Shown here: piece by piece, positions 56,661 through 64,000 of the stretch
How positions within the stretch are numbered: position 1 is the first letter of the stretch
Layout: each line of letters opens with the position of its first letter
Assembly (NCBI GenBank): GCA_036936605.1
Contig: JAUPFV010000002.1
Span: forward strand, 129,254,376 to 129,318,375
Length of the DNA stretch: 64,000 bases
Reading direction: 5' to 3'
Source: Limnanthes douglasii subsp. nivea
Taxonomy: Eukaryota; Streptophyta; Magnoliopsida; Brassicales; Limnanthaceae
Translations under genes and position numbers: made by a program
The notes under the pieces: generated by a model
What the model was told of the DNA's origin: nothing
The model's database searches: none
The model's input: only the letters and a program-made list of their open reading frames with translations

Positions 56661-57540
56661 TTTCCAATATGAGTCCATGTCAAGTGGGAAATATTTTGAT
56701 TTGGATGCTACCATTTTTTTAAATATTAATAATTAATAATATTAATTTTTTAATATTACTAATTAACAATATTAGAAGAATTAATACGGTTAATTAACAG
56801 TTTTAAAAGAATCAATACGGCTATTTAGTAGTCTTAAATTTTTAGTAGGATTAATCTATTTTTTAACAGTTTTAATTTTTTTCTAAAATATATAGTATAA
56901 TAACCACTGGTTTGATTCATCTCATAAACATAAATACATGGATGGTTTCAGTCTTATTTTTGGAATTATAAATAAAAAAATACGAATTTACAAAAAACTG
57001 AATAATATTAAAAAAGAAGAAGCTATTATAGTACTTTGGTAAGTGTTTTGTACCAAATTTGGATAATATTGGAACCTATATGAGAGTCGCTCTACTTATT
57101 TATCCTCTAATTTATGAAAAAAGTTATTTAATTAGATGTTGAAATATTTAAACAAAATCATTTTAATTTTATTAATTTATTATTTTAAAATTTAAAATAA
57201 TTAATAATATGATATTTAATTACTCTAATTAATTTAAAAACTATATTTTAATATATTGATTTAAATTAAATGGATAGATAATAACTGCAAATGATGAGAC
57301 GGTAAATGTAAAAAATAATGTTAGTATTTATCTCTCAAATCACTCATCTATCAAAAGACTTAAAGCTATTTCACTCGTCTAGGAAATATGTTTCTCACGT
57401 AATTGCATCGCTACAGTCATGCCACACATTACATATCAATATGTTTTTATATTTATAGGATTGGAGGAAACCCAAATTCTTCACCATATGCTTCAAACTA
57501 AACCTATCAATAGTTGAAATAACTCATAATATTTTGTCCC
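56661..57540. other. AT-rich spacer
   Basis: Runs such as TAATATTAATTTTTTAATATTA; no coding signal. Confidence 0.6.
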
Positions 57541-57542
57541 TA

Positions 57543-57685
57543 AGGGGGTAGCCGAGTTGGTTGAGTATGGCATTCTTCATGAGTTCGAGTCCCTCTACAT
57601 ACGCTTTCTCGGCTGAGCCTGTCACCTTGTGTGGTTTACCTTCTGGCGTTGGTTTGCAGGCTATCGCGTCAGACTGAGGGTTTAC
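57543..57685 (+). mobile_element. tRNA-derived SINE (Au-like)
   Basis: Internal RNA polymerase III promoter: A box TAGCCGAGTTGG at 57549-57560 and B box GTTCGAGTCCC at 57583-57593. The tRNA-unrelated tail includes GTGTGGTTTACC and GGCTATCGCGTCAGACTGAGGGTTTACT. The tail and boxes resemble the plant Au SINE family. It is not a tRNA gene, as no cloverleaf can be completed. Confidence 0.75.
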
Positions 57686-57698
57686 TGTTAGGTGTGAT

Positions 57699-58458
57699 TG
57701 TTAGGTGCGACCAAAAGTCCCACATCCCACATCGGTTAAACATGGGAAGAAAGATCAGTATATAAGTTAAGAATACATCTCCATTAGTGTGAGGCCTTTT
57801 GGAAGTGGACCAAAAGCAAAGCCGTGCGGGCCAGTGGGCCCAAAGCGGACAATATCACACTATTCTGGAGATCAGAGTATTCTTACTTATATACAAAATG
57901 GACATGCGGATCCAAATATTCCCTACAAATGGTACGCGATGTGGTGGGTTGTGATGTGGGTGAAATTCTGCGAACATAGCCATACTCAAGGTGAATGATC
58001 TGCTGGATAGATGGAGCGCCACGGCTCATCAAGCAGGTGGCTTGATAAAGGAGCGGCGCAGATTCATCTAAAGATAGAGTGCCTGATAGCTCATCAAGCA
58101 GGTGGCTTGATCAAGGAGCGGCGCAGATTCATCTAAAGATAGAGTGCCTGATAGCTCATCAAGCAGGTGGCTTGATCAAGGAGCGGCACAGTGTCATCGA
58201 GTAGGGGGATGGAAGTCAATTGAGAGGAGGCTAGAGTGGTACTTTGTTCGAGAGGAGGATTGTTAGGTGCGACCAAAAGTCCCACATCCCACATCGGTTA
58301 AACATGGGAAGAAAGATCAGTATATAAGTTAAGAATACATCTCCATTAGTGTGAGGCCTTTTGGAAGTGGACCAAAAGCAAAGTCGTGCGGGCCAGTAGG
58401 CCCAAAGCGGACAATATCGCACTATTGTGGAGATCGGAGGATCCCAATATTCCCTACA
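57699..58458 (+). mobile_element. TRIM (miniature LTR retrotransposon)
   Basis: Two direct repeats starting TGTTAGGTGCGACC, at 57699-57927 and 58261-58458, both ending AATATTCCCTACA. The left one has about 30 extra bases near 57870-57905. Between them are a TGGTAC primer-site-like start at 57930, a 65-bp tandem repeat and a polypurine tract GAGAGGAGGAT directly before the right LTR. No ORF. A second TGTTAGGTG at 57686 leaves the exact start open; with that start the flanks TTTAC and TTTAA would be a near-match target duplication. Confidence 0.82.
58024..58200. repeat. 65-bp tandem repeat inside the TRIM
   Basis: GCTCATCAAGCAGGTGGC starts at 58024, 58089 and 58154, offsets of 65 bp. The last copy is partial. 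Confidence 0.92.
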
Positions 58459-58489
58459 TTTAATATACGAGACCTCAAAAGTAGAATAC

Positions 58490-58770
58490 TCTGCTTAGGT
58501 CTTGCTCTAGATAACAATGGCCATCTGCGAGCCGGGTTCGGGCCGTATGCGAGATGATTTTGGGCGAGCTGGTTCGGGCCGTATGCGAGATGATTTTGGG
58601 CCAGCTCGCTTGGGTGCGATTTTTTGGTAATTGTGCTTGAACCCGATACTCTGCTTAGGTCTTGCTCTAGATAACAATGGCCATCTGCGAGCCGGGTTCG
58701 GGCCGTATGCGAGATGATTTTGGGCCAGCTCGCTTGGGTGCGATTTTTTGGTAATTGTGCTTGAACCCGA
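58490..58770. repeat. 159-bp tandem duplication with nested 36-bp duplication
   Basis: CTCTGCTTAGGTCTTGCTC starts at about 58490 and 58649. The first unit also repeats GTTCGGGCCGTATGCGAGA internally with a 36-bp offset. The GC-rich GGGTTCGGGCC wording resembles hAT MITE interiors. Confidence 0.88.
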
Positions 58771-58918
58771 CCTGACCTGCTTTGGGCCTAACATTTTCAA
58801 ACATATTCATGAATATGTCCGTTCATGTCCGTGGGTTAAATTTGGCCCGACCATCATATATTAATTTTTACATTTTTTAGTTTATTATAAATATATTATA
58901 TTATTATTATTATATTAC

Positions 58919-58922
<4 letters not shown>

Positions 58923-58966
<44 letters not shown>
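58923..58966. repeat. (TA)n microsatellite
   Basis: About 22 TA units. Confidence 0.95.
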
Positions 58967-58967
<1 letters not shown>

Positions 58968-59468
58968 TATTTATGTATATATTATTTGAATATATATTTT
59001 TATTATTTTTTAGTTGGATCGGGTCACACAAATTAAAAATGCAAGTCCGACCTGACCTGTTTGCGGGTTATAATTTCTAAACCCATACCTAATCTATTAT
59101 ACGTTTGGGTAGGACAAGACTCACATTACTATCCATAGGTCCAACTGTGGTGATACGATCCAACTCGTTTTAGGTTAGATTGGTGTTTTGAATCAGTTTA
59201 CTTCAAACCACTTTGCTTCGGACTAACCTGGCTCGGCTAAACACATATCTCCATTGACACAATGGTCATTAGTATTTGATAACTTGTCTCAACCCTTAGG
59301 ATCAGCAGACATTTCTGTAACTAATTTATGGGTTAAGCTTCACCCATAGAGTTTAAATATTTCTTTCCTAATACATGTCACGCAAGATCCAACAATTCTC
59401 ATGTAATCCTACGATATTATCTTCGTTAACGAGTTAATTCTAGCCTAGACTTAACACATCAAATGTTA

Positions 59469-59860
59469 GTCTTTTGGTTTATTTTGGAAATCTAAACAAA
59501 AATATTATTAATGTTTGTATTTAAGTCAAATTTATGAAGTTTCTATACTTGGAGGTTGTTCCAAGTATAAATGGATGTTTTTACAGTATTTCTAATGATG
59601 GATCATGTTTTAAGACAATTAATTGAAGAGTGTTTCACTTTAGCTTTTTGTTAACAACTTATAAACTCATATGAGTTTTCCTATGGCGTTTAAACTCACT
59701 TATCAAATGGTTTTCTATTCACATATGTGGCATCTTCCGTATACCAAGGCTCTTCATTTGTTAAATAATGGTCGATATCACATTCATTCTTGAATGTTAT
59801 CGGTGTTCCATATTAGATTTGGTTTCCTTTTAATCGCATTGTTGGTTGGGTCCATATAAG
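59469..59860 (+). repeat. Diverged direct repeat, copy 1
   Basis: Matches 60543-60935 in order along its length: CTTTTGGTTT, ACTTGGAGGTTGTTCCAAGTAT, ATCATGTTTTAAGA, TTGTTAACAACTTAT, ATACCAAGG, TTAGTTGGGT-like ends. The two are about 1075 bp apart. They may be old LTRs or a local duplication; no coding content. Confidence 0.65.
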
Positions 59861-60542
59861 TTTCTACTATAGATTTAGGTTCGTCGGATTCTTATTATTT
59901 TAATTTATTTTCCACCAAACATAAATAACTTTGGTAATAAATTAAAAAAAATAAACATTTCTTCTAATTGTCATAAATTGAGTTGTTTGTTTAAAAAATT
60001 GAGTTTAAATTAGTTTCCAACTTATTTCGTTAGCTTAAACAACATAAAAAGAAGAAGAGTGTAAACTTTATCTTATTTTTCAATGGAAGATGTTCACTAA
60101 TGGAAAAATAAATTATCCTCATAGTGAAGATCTATATACTAGAAGTAATTCATTTCTGAAACTGATTTGATAACGCGAGCAGATTTTCAAGAATCATTGC
60201 ATATTGATACACTTAATTCAAATGTATTTTTCTTTCAAGTTTTGATTTTAGTTCAAGACGTGTTAGATATTTTTTCAGCAGTGAATCCTGGTCCTCAAAA
60301 CAACTAGTGTTCATACGTTAAATCTTGAGGATAAGCTTTCTTTAAGAATGAGAAAGTATGAATATGAAGATCCTTCTAAAAGTAAGATACATACTCAAAT
60401 ATCAATCCAAACTTAGTCAATATCACATTGTAAATAAAGATCTATATTAAATACAGAAGATGTCTGAGTAGCCTATTAATCAATCCAGTAAAGAAGTGAA
60501 ACTCAGTAGTCAAGTTGTTTTAATTAAATACATCGACTATTG

Positions 60543-60935
60543 GTCCTTTTGGTTTCCCTTACAAATTTAAAATACAATATTCGCAATCCTTATATTTAAG
60601 TTAAATATATGAATTTTCTGTACTTAGAGGTTGTTATAAGTATTTAAAAGTTTTTTCACAATCTTTGTAAGGACAAATCATGTTTTAAGAAAATAAAATT
60701 GGAGAGTGCATCTCTTTTGTTGTTTGTTAACAACTTATGACATTATCAGATTTAACTTGTGGTATTCAAACTAAACTATCAAATTATTTTCCATACCATT
60801 TGTGGAGTTTTTCTAATACCAAGGTTATTTCTTTGCTAAGAAAAAGTTCAAGGTCTCATTAATTCCCCATCGTTTTTTGTGTTCAATATTAGATTTTATT
60901 TGGGTTTTTGCACATTGTTAGTTGGGTTCGTATCA
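60543..60935 (+). repeat. Diverged direct repeat, copy 2
   Basis: Partner of 59469-59860. The intervening 60000-60540 shows no gene. Confidence 0.65.
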
Positions 60936-61084
60936 CATAACTGATCCCCTTAAAACTTTATGATGCCTGATCGTCTTGTCTCTTCTTAATTCTAGGGGAC
61001 TCAAAGAAAATTCCCCTAAGAATGCATTAATAACCTTAAGAAACATTACTTATGAGTTAAATGGAAAAAATATGTATTAACTAG

Positions 61085-62300
61085 TCATCTATGTCAGCAC
61101 CTCATTGAAACCTTGCACTTCCATGGTAGGAAAGAGTGCACCACTGGTCATTGCATTCAAAGAATAAAAAATAAAAGTAAAAACAAAATAAATGAGTTAT
61201 AAGCTTAGGACATTTGAAATGCTTAATGTTTTATGGTGGGTGTAGAGGATTCTTTTCATAATCCATAAGTTTATAGTTATTGCTTTAACATTTTCTGAGA
61301 CTATATATGGTCCTTCCCAAAATGGTTTTACCTTGTCGTAAATGGGATAATTAGGGTGTTGGAACACATTTTGAAGGACCTTTATCATTATCTTGAACTC
61401 ATACCTTCTCACGAATACATATTTATAAGCTCGAAAATTTAAGCTACAGACATCAGATTTGTCTAATGGAAGTTTTGATTCAATAGGTATTCTCTTATTT
61501 CAGACTATCAATCATCAAAGTTAATGGCTCAGCCCTCCAAATGTTCTTCTTCTAATTATTCAGACTCCTTTAACATCCAAGATCACTCTTAAATAACTAG
61601 CAATGGAGTTACTTTTGTACATGCCAAGGAATCAACCAGCGAGTTCTCAGTTCTAATGGACAACCTAGAAAGCCTCTGCACGTTGTTTCAGATCCATAAG
61701 GTACTTTATTGTTTGGTATTTGCACGTTGTCACCTGACTGATGGCATGATAGATCAGAAGATGAGAATCCACTACCCTTCTTGATCCACAAACGAAATTT
61801 AACCGAAATCCTAAAATAACAGCCTCATACCCAACTGCAGTGTTAAAATTTTAGAAACTGAAACGAATTTATTGATGCATGACTTCTCCTAAAATTTATG
61901 TTAACTGAACTCCTGCCTAATAATGCGCATAATTATATCCTTTATCCGTCCAAACTATGCATTATGTTCAAAGGATCTTCGTAGAATGAGCAGTTTTCTC
62001 AGTATGAGATTATGTTCAGAAGTAACCTAATATTTGTGATTCGATTTTGGTATTTGGCTCATAGGTTATATTGAAGTCCTTCAACTTAATCGATCATCAT
62101 ATTAAATTCCGAGATATGTATGACTTCTGAAGAATATTTCAGAGAGGGAATGATGTTGATATTATGATGGAGTAAGGCTCGAAGTAGAGCCTCGTTTTTC
62201 TTGTTTCTAAAACCAGTTCAATTGTTAACTTCTCGAGTTAGAAGTATTTTTTTTATTCCTTAAGTAATCTTTTGATTACGTATATGTCCACCTCCCTAAA
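61085..62300 (-). pseudogene. Tat-type pol relic, minus strand
   Basis: In minus-strand order: LKDFNITYEPNTKIESQIL (about 62090, the end of the first RNase H), the second RNase H with AVGYEAVILGFRL (about 61840), VVDSHLLIYH, IKYLMDL and RTENSLVDSLA (about 61640), then after a large deletion the integrase C-terminus KVKPFWEGPYIVSENVK (about 61330), ending near 61197. The conserved block with GGTAGGAAAGAGT follows at 61098-61142. It is heavily decayed. Confidence 0.72.
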
Positions 62301-62591
62301 CAATGCAGGTGTTAACAATATAATCAGACACTACCATGTAATCGTATAGTCTTTATCCTGAGAGAGGCTTGGATAGAACCTTTGAAAATGATACATGTTC
62401 TTTGACTTATTAAAATGTATGGTCGTCTTCTTTATATAAATGAAAGTGACTGCAATTTTCAACATTTGAAAAAATGGAAAAACTTATCGGAGGACCGAGA
62501 TACAAATCTACCAAGAACTATAAACCTTTCTGTCAACATTTAAACTTCTTTGATATATTTAGGGGAAAACATTCAAGCTATAGTTACTAAC

Positions 62592-63250
62592 TAGGTATGG
62601 GCATTCGGTTCTTCGGTTCGGTTCGGTTTGGTTCTTTCGGTTCTCGGTTCTTTCGGTTCTTTAGAACTAGTACCCATTTAGGAACCGATTAAAATTCGGT
62701 TCGGTTCGGTTCGCTTCTCGGTTCTTTCGGTTCTTTAAAACTAGTACCCATTTAGAAACCGATTAAAATTCGGTTCGGTTCGGTTCTTCTTGGTTCGGTT
62801 CGGTTATATTCGGGTTTCGGTTCCAAATGGTTACTTTCTAACCAAATGGTTACTTTGTAACCAGAAGAACCGTTTGGAAACAAACCTTAAAGGAATGAAA
62901 TGGTTATTTTTTAACCAAATGGTTATTTTTTGTCCAAAAAAATTGTTTGGAACTGAATCCGAAAAGAACCAAATGGTTACTTTCTAACCAAATGGTTACT
63001 TTGTAACCAAAAGAGTCGTTTGGAACCAAACAGTGCACCATGGATATTCAAAGGTACTATTGTTTACTCGGTTCTTTATGGGTACTATTCAGTTCTCGGT
63101 TCCGAACCGAACCGAACCAAGAACCGTGGGTATTTAAGATGAAGAACCGTACGGGTATTTATAAGGAACCGGAACCGAACCGAATCCGTTATTTCGGTTT
63201 GGTTCGGTTCGGTTCGGTTCTTCGGTTCCATACCCATATGCCCATGCCTA
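62592..63250. mobile_element. hAT-like MITE rich in GGTTC repeats
   Basis: 659 bp flanked by a perfect 8-bp target duplication TTACTAAC (62584-62591 and 63251-63258). The termini are TAGGTATGGGCAT and, read inward from the right, TAGGCATGGGCAT (12 of 13). The interior has (GGTTC)n near the left, its complement near the right, and several ATGGTTACTTTCTAACC units in the middle. No transposase. Confidence 0.9.
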
Positions 63251-63489
63251 TTACTAACTGTGATATATCAGCTTGCACCCCCTCTCATTTACCAAGTAAC
63301 CAATAAACTTAATAAAATGGACCCTAAAGGCACACTTCTTATGATTCAACTTGATATTATTAGAGGGTAGGTTTTTATTATTTTAATAAGATATCTTATA
63401 TGGTTGGAATCATCAGGTTTCTTAACTAGTATGTCAACAAAGCTATAATATCTTTACAGCCTAACGAGCACTAGCAATACTTAAGATAG

Positions 63490-64000
63490 ATATGTTATCT
63501 AAATTTAATCAATACAATATGGATAAATATGACGAGACATGTGATCCTAAGCATCATATCGAACAGTTTCAAAATCGTTAGGGTTCAATAGTGACGACAA
63601 CCTCGTGTGTAGAGTTTTTTCTATGATCTTCTAAGAAAGCACACTAACATAGCTTAGTTAGCTACCCAATAATCGATTTAAACCTTCGATGCAATTGGGA
63701 ACTTTTTCAAAAATCAGTTCATCATAAGCAAATTCATCCAAGGTGATATTGACTTATTATCCACTACAAACATGAACCTTCAAGATTATACAAACAAGTT
63801 CGTATGAACCAATAACAACTTTGAGAATTATCAGGACCTCATGCCTTAGGTTATATATGCATATGACATCCTCCCGAATCCTAACATAAGATATCATAAG
63901 GCCTTAATCTTGGATAATTTTTTTCCTAAGTGGAACGACATGTCAAGGTATCATTCTACTTATAATCATGTTTATAGTCTGAACGAGCCCCTTTCTATGG
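63490..64000 (+). pseudogene. Tat/Ogre-type gag relic, plus strand, cut by window end
   Basis: 63505-63575 reads MDKYDETCDPKHHIEQFQNR, the gag motif YDG..DP..H found in both Tat elements (YDGSKDPDNH, YDDKKDPDNH). It continues in another frame with GFNSDDNLVCRVFSM. Later frames are broken. It is on the opposite strand to the relic at 61085-62300, so it is a separate element. Confidence 0.6.

Noticed and set aside
57543..57600. tRNA gene
   Set aside because: A and B boxes are good but the acceptor and anticodon stems cannot be formed, and a SINE tail follows.
58480..59110. hAT MITE with defined ends
   Set aside because: The interior looks right, but I could not find matching termini or an 8-bp duplication.

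Overview
The window is nuclear DNA of a flowering plant, probably a eudicot. It is AT-rich, its one intact gene has spliceosomal introns, and nearly everything else is plant transposon debris: Ty3/gypsy Tat-type, a smaller gypsy element, Ty1/copia, an RNase H-bearing LINE, a SINE, a TRIM, and hAT- and Stowaway-like MITEs. I identified families by reading translations by eye; no database search was run.

Layout. 600-11013 is a Tat-type gypsy element on the minus strand, with decayed gag-pol plus a second, antisense gene (1457-4402, plus strand) that has its own TATA box and intron. About 12780-27990 is a plant LINE on the plus strand. It is split in its ORF2 by a second Tat-type element (16532-25676, minus strand), which carries a homologous antisense gene, a 94-bp satellite-like array, a deletion of reverse transcriptase and RNase H, and a hAT MITE inside gag. 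Immediately after the LINE comes the only apparently functional host gene, a 14-exon OXA2/ALBINO3-like membrane insertase with a C-terminal TPR region (28241-35044, 578 codons), whose intron 8 holds a MITE. A 100-N assembly gap lies at 35385-35484.

35.5-43 kb is gene-poor, with a LINE RNase H relic, degenerate tandem repeats, a TTTGG-rich low-complexity tract and a solo copia LTR. 43.1-50.1 kb is an internally deleted copia element whose right LTR was hit by a young gypsy element (44501-49473; LTRs differ at 7 of 326 positions). 50.3-54.9 kb holds two copia relics of opposite orientation that abut. 55.39-56.66 kb is an intronless, broken copy of tubulin-folding cofactor E, a likely processed pseudogene. 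57.5-59 kb holds a tRNA-derived SINE, a TRIM and tandem repeats. 61-64 kb has two more Tat relics on opposite strands, separated by a hAT MITE with a perfect 8-bp target duplication.

How the pieces relate. Insertion order can be read from the nesting: LINE, then Tat element 2, then its hAT MITE; copia, then gypsy. LTR divergence read by eye ranks Tat element 2 (about 7%) as older than Tat element 1 (about 4-5%) and the gypsy element (about 2%). No element looks autonomous today. The most interesting system is the antisense, spliced, separately promoted gene kept by both Tat elements.
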